60,813 nucleotides of DNA, taken from positions 1 through 60,813 of the forward strand of contig CANQZG010000023.1 in the NCBI GenBank assembly GCA_947628305.1. The letters run 5' to 3'. Positions within the stretch are counted from its first letter, which is position 1; every line of letters starts with the position of its first letter. Positions 25,049-34,294 of this stretch are shown here, in pieces. This stretch comes from an uncultured Muribaculaceae bacterium. Its GTDB lineage: Bacteria > Bacteroidota > Bacteroidia > Bacteroidales > Muribaculaceae. The position numbers were made by a program, and so were the translations under genes. The notes under the pieces were generated by a model. It was not told the origin of the DNA. It searched no databases and saw only the letters and a program-made list of their open reading frames with translations.

Positions 25049-26113
25049 ATGATTACCATTGCCTACCCTCAAGCCCTGTATCTGCTGTTGCTGCTCCCCG
25101 TGGCGGCACTGTTGTTTATATGGGCGCGATACTCTCGCAAACGTCGTCTCGCACGTTATGGACGTCCATCCGTGATAGAGCGACTGATGCCTGACGCATC
25201 AAAATATACCCCCTGGATTAAGATTTCCATCATCCTTACTGCCATGGCCGCGATTATCTTCATGCTATCACGTCCTCTCGCGACAGGAAATCAGGAAATA
25301 AAAACCGAAGAAAAGACTTCGCGCGGAATCGAAGTCATGATATGTCTTGACGTGTCCCGCTCGATGCTCGCATCATCTACAAACGATGAACAGGGCATAG
25401 ACCGTCTTCAACGGGCGAAACATGTACTTGAGAAACTTGTTGACAAAATGAACGACGACAAGGTGGGATTGATTGTGTTCGCAGGCGATGCCTATACCCA
25501 GCTTCCCATAACTTCAGATTATATCTCGGCCAAAATGTTCATAAACAGCATCTCAACCGAGATGGTGCCGACACAGGGGACGGCCATCGGCGCAGCCATT
25601 GAGATGGCGATGAACTCATTCTCTCCTGACGACAAGTTCCAGAAAGCGATTGTGATAATAACCGACGGTGAAAATTTCGAGGATGATGCCGCAGCAATGG
25701 CCCACAAGGCCGCTGACGCCGGTATCCAGGTCGATGTGGTAGGAATCGGCGGAGACAAACCGATGCCTGTACCCGTATCGGATACCGCACGCGACCAATA
25801 CCTTGTTGACAATAACGGCCAGCCGGCCATGACAAAGGTCGATGCCGAGAACGCCGAAAAAATCGCCAAGGCGGGTAAGGGCATATATGTCAATGGCAGT
25901 TCATCATCGGCCGTTTCAGACATTGACGAACAGCTAAACACCCTTGCCAAGACCGAATTTGTCAGAAAATCATCCACCCCACAGGCCGAACAATTCCCTG
26001 TTTTTGCGTGGATTGCGCTAATTTTACTCATCATCGATACGTTCATTCCCGAACGCAAGATTTCGTGGTTACGCAATTATTCATTCTTTACCCCTAAGGA
26101 GACCGTAAAATGA
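25049..26113 (+). CDS. batB: BatB, VWA-domain membrane protein
   Basis: The 354-residue paralogue of BatA has the same topology: helices at about 8-25 and 58-76, a VWA domain with MIDAS DVSRS near 101 and IITDGENFEDD, and a C-terminal helix near 318-335. It ends with an ATGA overlap into batC. BatA and BatB are thought to form a complex in the inner membrane. Confidence 0.92.
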   Translation: MITIAYPQALYLLLLLPVAALLFIWARYSRKRRLARYGRPSVIERLMPDASKYTPWIKISIILTAMAAIIFMLSRPLATGNQEIKTEEKTSRGIEVMICLDVSRSMLASSTNDEQGIDRLQRAKHVLEKLVDKMNDDKVGLIVFAGDAYTQLPITSDYISAKMFINSISTEMVPTQGTAIGAAIEMAMNSFSPDDKFQKAIVIITDGENFEDDAAAMAHKAADAGIQVDVVGIGGDKPMPVPVSDTARDQYLVDNNGQPAMTKVDAENAEKIAKAGKGIYVNGSSSSAVSDIDEQLNTLAKTEFVRKSSTPQAEQFPVFAWIALILLIIDTFIPERKISWLRNYSFFTPKETVK

Positions 26114-26955
26114 AAATAAAGGCAACGGCAATTTCATTGACAGCATTGTTACTGTCGTGTGTGAGCGCATTCGCCACCGAGGGAAACCCGGCGCGGGATG
26201 AACGCGCATGCCGCAATTTCATCGTACAAGGCAACAAACTATATAAAGAGAAACGGTATGCCGAGGCCGAAGTGATGTATCAGAAGGCACTCCAGGCCAA
26301 TCCGGCTTCGTCACCAGCCAAATATAACCTCGCGGCAAGCTATTTCCGTCAAGGAAAGACCGAAGACCTCAAAGACGAGAACTCACTGATGTCCAAAGGG
26401 CGCAACATGCTCTCTGAACTGGTGGCAGACCCAAAGAATCCTGCGGTCGGTCGCAATGTCATGGAGAATGCGTTCTACAACCTCGGCAATCTGTCGTTCA
26501 ATGAACAGAACTACAGCGAGAGCATCGAGATGTACAAAGGTGTGCTAAGAATAAACCCGGCCAACAACCTTGCCCGTGAGAACCTGCGTCTGGCTCAACT
26601 GAAACTAAAGGAGCAGCAACAGGACCAACAAAACAAAAATCAGGACCAGGACAAAAATAAAGACCAAAATCAGGACAATAAAGACCAGGATAAGGATAAA
26701 AACAAGGACCAGAACAAGGACGAGGATAAGAACAAAGACCAAGACAAGGATAAACAACAGCCCCAAGACCCCAAGAAGGATGAGCAGAAACAACAGCCGC
26801 CACAACAGCAACAAGGGGACTTGACCGACGAGAATGCCGCAAAAATCCTGAAGACGATGGAGAACGAGGAAGCGGCCACACGACGACGCATCCAACAACA
26901 GCAGGGTCGTCAGAAGGGCGCACCGGGTCGTCCTCAACCGGCAAAACCATGGTAA
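26110..26955 (+). CDS. batC: BatC, TPR protein with Asp/Gln/Lys-rich tail
   Basis: The 281-residue protein has a signal peptide (about 1-22) and three TPR units between about 30 and 160 (YKEKRYAEAEVMYQKALQANP; FYNLGNLSFNEQNYSESIEMYKG). Residues about 168-225 are built almost only of Lys, Asp, Asn and Gln (KNKDQ-type repeats), encoded by imperfect 6- to 12-bp DNA repeats at about 26620-26760. A Gln/Arg-rich end follows. The tail may vary in length by slippage. The TPR part probably binds other Bat proteins in the periplasm. Confidence 0.9.
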   Translation: MKIKATAISLTALLLSCVSAFATEGNPARDERACRNFIVQGNKLYKEKRYAEAEVMYQKALQANPASSPAKYNLAASYFRQGKTEDLKDENSLMSKGRNMLSELVADPKNPAVGRNVMENAFYNLGNLSFNEQNYSESIEMYKGVLRINPANNLARENLRLAQLKLKEQQQDQQNKNQDQDKNKDQNQDNKDQDKDKNKDQNKDEDKNKDQDKDKQQPQDPKKDEQKQQPPQQQQGDLTDENAAKILKTMENEEAATRRRIQQQQGRQKGAPGRPQPAKPW

Positions 26956-26988
26956 AGTTCACACTTTAGAGAGAGTACGCTTCATCCG

Positions 26989-28803
26989 ATGAGAAAAAAA
27001 TTATTATCAACTCTACTGATTGTATGTCTCGGTATCGCATCTCACGCCGCGACATCATTCTCGACTATAGTGCAACCCGGCATAGCCGCCGGACAAAAAT
27101 TCTTCGTCACCTTCAGGCTTGAAAACGGAGAGGATGTCTCTAATTTCAAGGCTCCGCAGATTGCGGGATGCAAACTTGTCTACGGGCCGTCAACCTCGAC
27201 ATCAAGCACTTATCAGTCCATCAACGGAAGGCAGACATCATCCTCCCGTGTCGAATTCACATTCACCTACAAAGCCGAGCATGAGGGGACATTCACTGTA
27301 GGCGAGGCATCGGTTATGTCAAACGGGAAACGTTACACCACACGACCCGTTAAATTTTCAGTAGGGCCGGCATCAGCATCTCCCACAAACACAGGACGCC
27401 CCAAACCAAATGCACCGGTCGACATAAACGACATCGACACACAGACGGCCGGTCGTCCCGTCAACGCCGACGATGTATTTGTCCGCATAATCCTTTCCAA
27501 ATCCTCGGCATACGAGCAAGAGGCCATCGGATGTACCATCAAACTTTACACCAAGTACTCCATATCGTCATTCTTCCCCACCAAGCAACCAAGTTTCGAC
27601 GGTTTCCTTATTCAAGAAGAACCAATGCAACAGGCTACGGGGCAGATGGAGACATATAACGGCCAGAATTACATGACCGCCGTGCTGAAACGATGCGTCA
27701 TCTTCCCACAGCAATCAGGGAAACTGACAATCAATTCAGGAAACTATGACCTTGATGTGGTTCAATATGACCAGGTCAATATGGGATTCTTCACCGTACA
27801 AGACCCTAAACGACGTAAGATTCAGGTAAGTTCCAACAGTGCGTCAATAAATATAATACCGCTACCCGAACCGAAACCGGCCGGATTCAACGGTGCCGTA
27901 GGAGACTTCACCGCGACATCCCGCATTGTCGGTAACTCATTCCGCACCAACGACCCTGCGACACTTATTTATACAATCAAAGGTCGCGGCAACATAAAAT
28001 ACCTCAAGGAGCCGGTCATCACATTCCCCTCCAACTTTGAACAATATACACCCAAAAGCGATATCACAGCCGATATTGTCGGTGATAACGTGGAGGGAGA
28101 AATGAACATTGAATACACGTTTGTCCCCCAAAGTGTAGGCAAATTCACAATTTCCGGAGACAAATTCATATATTTCAACCCCGACCGCAAGGAATACATC
28201 ACCATCGATGTGCCGCCCCACTCTATTTCTGTGGCCAAAGGATTATCGGAAAATTCTGACCGCAAGAAAGGCATAGAGACACGCAACCGTGACATCCTGC
28301 ACATACACTCCGATGCCACCGGCAATCACAACCATGTCCTTGTCGTAAGGACGATATGGTATTGGGTGGCATACCTCGCGCTACTATCAGCACTGATAGC
28401 GGTTACCGCGATTTACCGTCGAAACATCGCAAGGCATTCCGATGTCATCGGCCTAAAACTCGCCAAGGCCGGTAAAGTCGCACGCAAGCGACTGAAGCTC
28501 GCTAAAAAATATCTTGACGCACGTGACGCCGATAGATTCTACGAGGAGATGCTGCGCGCGCAATGGGGATACCTGTCCGACAAACTGTCAATCCCGGTAT
28601 CACAGCTCACACGCGACAATATAAGCATGGAACTGTCACAGTATGGCGCACCGCAAGACCTGATAGAGTCTATCATCACGATACTCGACGAGTGTGAGAT
28701 GGCCCGATACACCCCCGACAGCGCACAATTGATTGGCGATGTCTATGACCGTGCCGTTGACGCTATCAACCGAATGGAGAACCTGAAACGAACAAAGCGA
28801 TGA
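26989..28803 (+). CDS. batD: BatD, oxygen-tolerance-type membrane protein
   Basis: The 604-residue protein has a signal peptide (about 1-20). Tandem beta-sandwich domains of the BatD family follow (VQPGIAAGQKFFVTFRLENG start; AYEQEAIGCTIKLYTKYSI; then TLIYTIKGRGNIKYLKEP). One membrane helix lies at about 455-478, followed by a helical cytosolic C-terminus (AKKYLDARDADRFYEEML). It overlaps batE by 4 bp. It is the largest Bat protein and probably the periplasmic scaffold. Confidence 0.92.
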   Translation: MRKKLLSTLLIVCLGIASHAATSFSTIVQPGIAAGQKFFVTFRLENGEDVSNFKAPQIAGCKLVYGPSTSTSSTYQSINGRQTSSSRVEFTFTYKAEHEGTFTVGEASVMSNGKRYTTRPVKFSVGPASASPTNTGRPKPNAPVDINDIDTQTAGRPVNADDVFVRIILSKSSAYEQEAIGCTIKLYTKYSISSFFPTKQPSFDGFLIQEEPMQQATGQMETYNGQNYMTAVLKRCVIFPQQSGKLTINSGNYDLDVVQYDQVNMGFFTVQDPKRRKIQVSSNSASINIIPLPEPKPAGFNGAVGDFTATSRIVGNSFRTNDPATLIYTIKGRGNIKYLKEPVITFPSNFEQYTPKSDITADIVGDNVEGEMNIEYTFVPQSVGKFTISGDKFIYFNPDRKEYITIDVPPHSISVAKGLSENSDRKKGIETRNRDILHIHSDATGNHNHVLVVRTIWYWVAYLALLSALIAVTAIYRRNIARHSDVIGLKLAKAGKVARKRLKLAKKYLDARDADRFYEEMLRAQWGYLSDKLSIPVSQLTRDNISMELSQYGAPQDLIESIITILDECEMARYTPDSAQLIGDVYDRAVDAINRMENLKRTKR

Positions 28804-29591
28804 AACATGCCTATATAATATCCCTATTGCTGGCTGTGGCTATATTCACATGCCATGCCCAGGATAATAAAATAACACTGTCACAACAGGCCGACTCGGC
28901 CTATAACGGCGATAACTTCAACCGTGCGGCCGAACTTTATCATCAGATAATCAAGGGAGAAGGCCCGTCAGCATCACTGTTTTACAATCTCGGCAACTGC
29001 TACTACCGCCTGAAACAGCCCGGACGCGCGATACTGTATTACGAAAAAGCACTGAAACTCTCACCCGCCGACAACGACATACGCGCCAACCTTGATTTTG
29101 TAAACTCCAAGATAGTAGACCGCCCGGGTGAACGTGGGACATTTATCGGAAACGCCCTCGACTCAGCCGCGTCATCGGCACAATCCAACACCTGGGCGTG
29201 GATTGCATTCTCCCTGTTTGCACTCACAGTCGCGGCAGCCGCTCTCTATATTTTCTCCGGGAACATAACCTTGCGCAAAATAGGATTTTTCGGAGGGGCG
29301 ATATCTCTGATACTCACAGTTGTCGGAATTGCATTCAGCATAATGGGGGCAAAGACCGCCACGACCCACGATGAGGCCATAATCACTGAAAAATCGACCA
29401 TCCTATCGACTTCGCCACGAGAACCCCGTAACCGACATGAGGAGGCTATGTTGCTGCATGAAGGTACAAAAATAAGGATACTTGACTCGGTACAGTCATT
29501 GACCGATTCAGTCAAAACAACATGGTATGACGCCGAAATCGACAACAACCATCGGGCATGGATTAATTCACGTGCCGTGGAAATTATATAA
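28800..29591 (+). CDS. batE: BatE, TPR plus SH3-like membrane protein
   Basis: The 263-residue protein has a signal peptide (about 1-20) and two TPR units (SLFYNLGNCYYRLKQPGRAI, then YYEKALKLSPADNDIRANL). Two membrane helices follow (about 138-158 and 163-183). The C-terminal region (about 190-263) is SH3-like (ILSTSP, LHEGTKIRILDS, HRAWINSRAVEII), matching bacterial SH3 repeats. It is the last gene of the operon; a weak terminator-like hairpin follows at 29633. Confidence 0.9.
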   Translation: MKHAYIISLLLAVAIFTCHAQDNKITLSQQADSAYNGDNFNRAAELYHQIIKGEGPSASLFYNLGNCYYRLKQPGRAILYYEKALKLSPADNDIRANLDFVNSKIVDRPGERGTFIGNALDSAASSAQSNTWAWIAFSLFALTVAAAALYIFSGNITLRKIGFFGGAISLILTVVGIAFSIMGAKTATTHDEAIITEKSTILSTSPREPRNRHEEAMLLHEGTKIRILDSVQSLTDSVKTTWYDAEIDNNHRAWINSRAVEII

Positions 29592-29632
29592 CTCGCTGAT
29601 TCATATATCTAATCGCAGGTCGAGACTGATAA

Positions 29633-29658
29633 TATGTTATAAAACATACTCTTTTTTT
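29633..29658 (+). terminator. Probable weak terminator of the Bat operon
   Basis: Stem TATGTT / AACATA with a four-base loop, followed by CTC and seven T. The stem is only 6 bp and AT-rich, but position and T run fit. Confidence 0.5.
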
Positions 29659-29787
29659 CATATATTTATTTGGAAAGGTCAGATTTTACCTCTAAATTAG
29701 AAGCATCAAAATTTCATAGTTGCCAAAACCCTGAAATTTCATGTAAAACTAACGTATTTTACTAACTATATTTAATTTTATAGTATC

Positions 29788-30045
29788 ATGACTAAGACAA
29801 TCTCATTCAACGACCTCCGTCGTATCAAAGACGCTCTCCCCGATGGCTCAATCAGCCGCATCGCCGACCAGCTCAATACAACCGCACAGACTGTCCGCAA
29901 TTATTTTGGCGGAAGCAACTATGAATTTGGCAAGAACTGTGGTGTTCACATTGAACCGGGTCCCGATGGCGGCATAGTGGTACTCGACGATACCACCATA
30001 TATGACATGGCGATAGAAATCCTTCAGGCTCAGGAAAAGGAATAA
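29788..30045 (+). CDS. Small HTH-type DNA-binding protein
   Basis: The 85-residue protein has a likely helix-turn-helix at about 18-40 (SISRIADQLNTTAQTVRNYF), followed by a small beta-rich C-terminus (VHIEPGPDGGIVVLDD). It stands alone between the Bat operon and a universal stress gene and has its own terminator. The upstream region is very AT-rich and shows only a seven-of-eight -7 box match. It is probably a conserved Bacteroidales regulator; targets unknown. Confidence 0.8.
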   Translation: MTKTISFNDLRRIKDALPDGSISRIADQLNTTAQTVRNYFGGSNYEFGKNCGVHIEPGPDGGIVVLDDTTIYDMAIEILQAQEKE

Positions 30046-30069
30046 CCGATACAATTCTGAAAAGTTAGT

Positions 30070-30108
30070 GGGCGCGTCAGACTCTATAGATTCTACGCGC
30101 CCATTTTT
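30070..30108 (+). terminator. Rho-independent terminator after the small HTH gene
   Basis: Stem GGGCGCGT / ACGCGCCC (30070-30102), then ATTTTT. It lies 25 bp after the stop codon. Confidence 0.9.
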
Positions 30109-30171
30109 GAACTTTACTCCCCTCTTTATCATTATAAGAATATAACGTCATCAAAATTCCCGTTACAAAAT

Positions 30172-31299
30172 ATGGCTGAACAACGACTCATAACTGTGGC
30201 AATCCACACCTACGAGAAAGCACTCATGTTGCGCTCTATCCTTGAAAGCGAGGGCGTAGGCGTTGTATTACAAAATGTCAATCTTGTGCAGCCGGTGGTT
30301 TCATCGGGAGTGAGGGTCAGGATAAAGGAAAGTGACCTCCCTCTCGCGCTTCGCATCATCGAGAATATTGATATATTCGCCGGGCCAAGATGCCAGGTCT
30401 CCGACAACGGGAATACCGTGCCAAGATTCATTGTCCCGGTGGACTTCTCGGCATACTCCATGAAAGCCTGTGAAATTGCATTCAGCCTGGCGTCAAAACA
30501 CCGTGCCGAGATTCTGATACTTCATTCTTTCATCGCGCCTGTCGCATCAACGTCACTACAGTTCAGTGACTCTCTGAACTATGACGCTGACAATATTGTC
30601 GAAGCCGAGATGCAGGAATCACTTGAACAACTGGCCGACAAACAAATCAAAAACCTGACACTGATGTTGCGCGAGCGCATCAAGGAGGGGACGCTGCCCC
30701 CTGTAAAATTCTCCACCCGCATCGAGGAAGGTCTTCCTGAAGATGTGATTGTACAGGTAGCCAAAGAAGTCAAACCACATCTCATTGTCATGGGGACCCG
30801 TGGTGCGAGCAACAAAGAGAGAGACATGATTGGCAGTGTCACAGCCGAGGTGCTCGATTCATGCCGATTCCCTATACTGACACTTCCCGAAGGTTGCGCA
30901 AACGTAATGCCCGCAAAAATGGAGGTTTTATATTTCAGCCATCTCGACCAAGAGGACATGCTCGCGCTGGACGCTCTTTACCGACTGTTCCCTACAACCG
31001 ACACCAATGTGACAATCGTCAATGTCCCCGGACGTAAACAACCGTCAGACACCGGCCATTCACTTGATGCGCTACTAAAATACTGCCGCAGCCATTATCC
31101 TGGATATACATTTGAGCTTGAAAGCCTACAGATGCGCAACGTCACCGAGGATTACAACCGAATCACAGCCGACCGTCATATCGACCTCATCATCGCGCCA
31201 AGCAAACGGCGCAGTGTATTCGCCCGTATATTCAATCCGGGATTACCCCATCGGCTGTTATTCCACGCCGATGTGCCTATGATGATGATTCCTGTATAA
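30172..31299 (+). CDS. DUF2007-universal stress protein fusion
   Basis: The 375-residue protein starts with a DUF2007-type domain (about 5-65: YEKALMLRSILESEGVGVVLQN, then DLPLALRIIEN). A universal-stress (UspA) domain follows at about 84-245, with the nucleotide loop GTRGASNKERDMIGSVTAE at about 209-227, close to the G-2X-G-9X-G(S/T) ATP-binding motif. A second, degenerate Usp half (about 250-375) lacks the loop. It is cytosolic and probably binds ATP. It is convergent with the SrfB/SrfC-type locus, with 7 bp between the stop codons. Confidence 0.88.
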   Translation: MAEQRLITVAIHTYEKALMLRSILESEGVGVVLQNVNLVQPVVSSGVRVRIKESDLPLALRIIENIDIFAGPRCQVSDNGNTVPRFIVPVDFSAYSMKACEIAFSLASKHRAEILILHSFIAPVASTSLQFSDSLNYDADNIVEAEMQESLEQLADKQIKNLTLMLRERIKEGTLPPVKFSTRIEEGLPEDVIVQVAKEVKPHLIVMGTRGASNKERDMIGSVTAEVLDSCRFPILTLPEGCANVMPAKMEVLYFSHLDQEDMLALDALYRLFPTTDTNVTIVNVPGRKQPSDTGHSLDALLKYCRSHYPGYTFELESLQMRNVTEDYNRITADRHIDLIIAPSKRRSVFARIFNPGLPHRLLFHADVPMMMIPV

Positions 31300-31306
31300 A
31301 CAACTG

Positions 31307-31891
31307 CTAATTCACTGTATAGGGAGAGATTATTATCGTCTGTTTCTCTCGTTGCAGATTTACATCCTGCGTGTAGACCATTTCTCCGCCACGGTACACC
31401 ACCACGGTACATTTTCCGCCCCTGGTGTGTCCGCCCTTCGTCGCATAATAATTAACCATGGGCACATATACCCCCGTCGGTGGATTGTTTCCCCAGAATA
31501 TATTCTCGGCCGACCCCACTCCTCCCGGTTGGTTGTCAACGTCAAGCTGACCACCATCGGCCATCTTGTTACGATAGGATATCTCGTTTTCGTAAGGGGT
31601 CTTGACATGCAGGTCTACATCGCCTGGGAAATCCCACAGCAACGTAAACTTCAGGTCACCCATCTGTCCCACCTCACGGGCACGGGTGTCAATCGAATCC
31701 CGGGCCGTCGAATCTTCGGCCGCGGGAGGAAGCGCAACTAAAGTGTCAACCACCTCTACTACGACAGTGTCGTCATAACGTGGTTCAGGCCCGTAGGCAT
31801 CACTCCGTTGCGGACCACTGCAACGGTTGATTAACAACAGTATGACCAAAGCAAGATATATGGATGCCAACGTGGCTTTCAACGCTTTCAT
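31307..31891 (-). CDS. YfaP-like (DUF2135) domain protein, membrane anchored, copy 1
   Basis: The 194-residue protein starts with a hydrophobic segment (about 5-23, ending LLLINRCSG) that acts as a membrane anchor; the lipobox is not good. A Pro/Asp/Glu/Val-rich linker (about 28-68) follows. The domain at about 70-190 has LKFTLLWDFPGDVDLHV, LDVDNQPGGVGSAENIFW and YYATKGGHTRGGKCTVVVY, the hallmark pattern of DUF2135/YfaP domains. It is the last gene of the 13-gene minus-strand locus and a paralogue of the preceding gene, 17 bp away. Probably periplasmic, role unknown. Confidence 0.82.
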   Translation of the reverse strand: MKALKATLASIYLALVILLLINRCSGPQRSDAYGPEPRYDDTVVVEVVDTLVALPPAAEDSTARDSIDTRAREVGQMGDLKFTLLWDFPGDVDLHVKTPYENEISYRNKMADGGQLDVDNQPGGVGSAENIFWGNNPPTGVYVPMVNYYATKGGHTRGGKCTVVVYRGGEMVYTQDVNLQREKQTIIISPYTVN

Positions 31892-31908
31892 AGACAGCTC
31901 CTTAGAAA

Positions 31909-32388
31909 TTAATCGATATGCACCGTGGTCACCGGAATCACTGTCGCAGCGGATGGACGGACGAGTTTGACCGTAAACTCGTTTTTCAATTGATTGTCAA
32001 CATAGACATACACCTTGCAATCGCCACCGGTAAGATGTCCCCCGACAGGGGCATAATAACACAACTGTATCTGATAATCACCGGCCGGCGGGTTCTCCCA
32101 GTATATATGTTCAAACGTAGCCGGACCACCCTGTTGGTTGTCAATATCAAGTTCCCCACCGGTGAAACTATTACGTGGTGACTGGAAACAGATTCTATTT
32201 CCCGACGGCTCGACCACATGGAGGTCGACATCACCCGGGAAATCCCATCTCAACGCGACCTTAAACCGTCCGTCATGTCCGATATCTTCAGGTCTATCCG
32301 TGTCCTGCGGGCCTTTACAACGATTAATCAGCAACAATACCACCAAGACGAGGAATATTGAGGCCAAAGTAACTTTCAATGCTTTCAT
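31909..32388 (-). CDS. YfaP-like (DUF2135) domain protein, membrane anchored, copy 2
   Basis: The 159-residue paralogue of the next downstream gene has an almost identical anchor (MKALKVTLASIFLVLVVLLL and NRCKGPQ) but lacks the long acidic linker. The domain (about 40-155) has LRWDFPGDVDLHVVEPSGN, GGELDIDNQQGGPATFEHIY and CYYAPVGGHLTGGDCKVYV. The matching leaders point to a local duplication. It belongs to the SrfB/SrfC-type locus by strand and spacing (12 bp from the DUF1294 gene). Confidence 0.82.
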   Translation of the reverse strand: MKALKVTLASIFLVLVVLLLINRCKGPQDTDRPEDIGHDGRFKVALRWDFPGDVDLHVVEPSGNRICFQSPRNSFTGGELDIDNQQGGPATFEHIYWENPPAGDYQIQLCYYAPVGGHLTGGDCKVYVYVDNQLKNEFTVKLVRPSAATVIPVTTVHID

Positions 32389-32400
32389 CGCAATACCGGG

Positions 32401-32667
32401 CTAAAAAAAGACATTGACAATTACAATCACGGCAATCTGCAAACAGGCAAGAATCGGCACAGAGATGACAAACAACGGATGCTTGGTCTTGTGCTTGAAA
32501 AATATCATCGAACACAACGCCCCGAAACCACCGAAAAGCACACTGAACATCAACAGTACAAATTCAGGGATGCGGAACTTGCCGAACACTGCAAGATGTT
32601 TGTCCCAGGCATAGAGGGCGAACGTCAATATGCTGAACACATATAATATTGTCATTAACAGAGTCAT
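32401..32667 (-). CDS. DUF1294 small membrane protein
   Basis: The 88-residue protein has three predicted membrane helices and the family pattern YAWDKHLA, then FGGFGALCSMIFFKHKTKHPLF. The start is placed at the ATG at 32667; a start 42 bp upstream would overlap the preceding gene and add no conserved sequence. DUF1294 proteins are common and uncharacterised. It may be a passenger in the locus rather than a core part. Confidence 0.82.
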   Translation of the reverse strand: MTLLMTILYVFSILTFALYAWDKHLAVFGKFRIPEFVLLMFSVLFGGFGALCSMIFFKHKTKHPLFVISVPILACLQIAVIVIVNVFF

Positions 32668-32681
32668 ATCGTTATATATTT

Positions 32682-34292
32682 TTAGAGTGCTGATTTTAAT
32701 CCATACCACAAGGCGTAGAACAAACCACCCGCCACTATGACGGATGCGATTTCAAGGAACAGATACCACCATGGTTGCTCGGTGGTCTCCTGGAGCACGT
32801 ACTCGGTCTCCTTGCCGTCGAGTTTGAAATGAATCGGGGGCACTCGGCGACCGTCAGGCAACACAAGATGGGCGGTTATGTCCTGATTAGGTAGATAGGT
32901 CATGCGGCCAATGTAACATGCACCCTCGTTGTCGAGTGAGAACAATCGGCGATTGGCCGGCTGTTGTTCAAGCATCAGGGTCGCCCCCACGAACGGACGA
33001 CCATGCAGGTCAACGGCCTTTATTTTGATGTCACGTGGAAGCTGCTCGTTATTGAACGGAAGCGTGAAAATATATTCTTTCTGTTCTCCGTTTAACTCGT
33101 AACGTTCTTGATTTTCAAGATTAAAACCGTTACGTACAGTCATAATGCGCCCCGATGTCATCTCCGGCAGGTTGACCATCCCATGGCGGTCGGTGAGAAA
33201 GTCGACATCTATATTATTATAATTGACAGTCACAGGATAACACGGTGCGGGCGAGCCATCCATGCAAACAACCCTGAGTACCGGCTCAAAATTCACCGGG
33301 ATTTCGGGAGGTGGCGGTGGAAGTACTTCTTCCTCATCCTTTTTCTCCTCATCTTTCTTTTCTTCTACCTTTTCCGTCTCAAAATCAAATCGGAAAATAT
33401 TGTCTCCCTCATGAAGCAACATCGACTGTTCCTTGTCAAGGACACTCACACGGCATTCAGCATCAGGGTAGAAATATGTGCGTTGAAAGACAGTTCCATC
33501 CGCCCCTGTAACAGTAGCGAAATCATGCCCGTTGTACATGATTTTAACAGGACAATCGGCAAGAGGAAGACCATCTTTGAACACCTGGACCTTGACGGAA
33601 CAGTGGCGCGAAAGGTCGATTTCATACACCTCCTTACCTTCAACCACAGTGAAATCAAACCGACGGTCTGTCGCCGGGTCTTTCACCGTACGCGATGTCC
33701 CGGCCTTGACATTCAGTCCTACTTGAAAACGACCTTCGCCATCGGTAGTCTGTGGTTGGAAATTACCTCCCTGTGTCGAAAGATTGAACGGATAACCGGC
33801 TGCGGGAGCACCGTTAAGCATGAATTGAAGAACAACCCTTGGAACAGTCTTTTCATGTTCATCTGTAATTACGATTGGACCTCCACCCGATTTACGGCTG
33901 TTAACGCATCCCCACCCGGTGAACAATATCTCTATTTCACTTGTAGGCGACACACGATAAAACAGGTAATCCTCATTAGGATATGTAAAAATTCGCTCTA
34001 AAAAAGACGAACCCTTGGACGCGTATGGCCGTGACATGATTTCCCGGTGCACAGCATCACGGGCAGCGATTATGCGTGATTTCTCACTTTCGGATGCCGA
34101 AGACAGGGAAACCCATCCGTACCCGTCGGTGTTCCATTGGAAACCACCGGCATTAGTATTCATCGCAGCAAAATACCGGGCATCCTGTCCAAGTAATTGC
34201 TGCAAACGGTCATTAGCCATCTTCCCGGCATTCACCTTGCCGTCAAGCAGCCATCTCACCTCGCCTTTGGCGGTCTCTTTCAGTTTTATCAT
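32682..34292 (-). CDS. Beta-sandwich-repeat protein with C-terminal membrane anchor
   Basis: The 536-residue protein has no signal peptide. The N-terminal part (about 1-150) contains KVNAGKMANDRLQQLLG, DGYGWVSLSSASES and an IEILFTGWGCVNSR segment and is not recognised. It is followed by four Ig-like/carboxypeptidase-regulatory-like repeats (for example GRFQVGLNVKAGTSRTV, LADCPVKIMYNGHDFATVTG, VNYNNIDVDFLTDRHGMVNL), with a Glu/Lys/Pro stretch (about 315-335) between two of them. A membrane helix lies at about 510-530 near the C-terminus. The tail-anchored topology would keep the repeats in the cytoplasm, unless it is exported by another route. Function unknown; part of the SrfB/SrfC-type locus. 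Confidence 0.82.
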   Translation of the reverse strand: MIKLKETAKGEVRWLLDGKVNAGKMANDRLQQLLGQDARYFAAMNTNAGGFQWNTDGYGWVSLSSASESEKSRIIAARDAVHREIMSRPYASKGSSFLERIFTYPNEDYLFYRVSPTSEIEILFTGWGCVNSRKSGGGPIVITDEHEKTVPRVVLQFMLNGAPAAGYPFNLSTQGGNFQPQTTDGEGRFQVGLNVKAGTSRTVKDPATDRRFDFTVVEGKEVYEIDLSRHCSVKVQVFKDGLPLADCPVKIMYNGHDFATVTGADGTVFQRTYFYPDAECRVSVLDKEQSMLLHEGDNIFRFDFETEKVEEKKDEEKKDEEEVLPPPPPEIPVNFEPVLRVVCMDGSPAPCYPVTVNYNNIDVDFLTDRHGMVNLPEMTSGRIMTVRNGFNLENQERYELNGEQKEYIFTLPFNNEQLPRDIKIKAVDLHGRPFVGATLMLEQQPANRRLFSLDNEGACYIGRMTYLPNQDITAHLVLPDGRRVPPIHFKLDGKETEYVLQETTEQPWWYLFLEIASVIVAGGLFYALWYGLKSAL

Positions 34293-34294
34293 GA

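Noticed and set aside
26605-26937. Hydrophobic minus-strand frame rich in Leu, Val and Phe
   Set aside because: It is the antisense of the BatC Lys/Asp/Gln repeat; such repeats give hydrophobic shadows.
33108-34001. 297-residue plus-strand open frame
   Set aside because: It is antisense to the beta-repeat protein, has no ribosome site or family features and mirrors the codon bias of the true gene.
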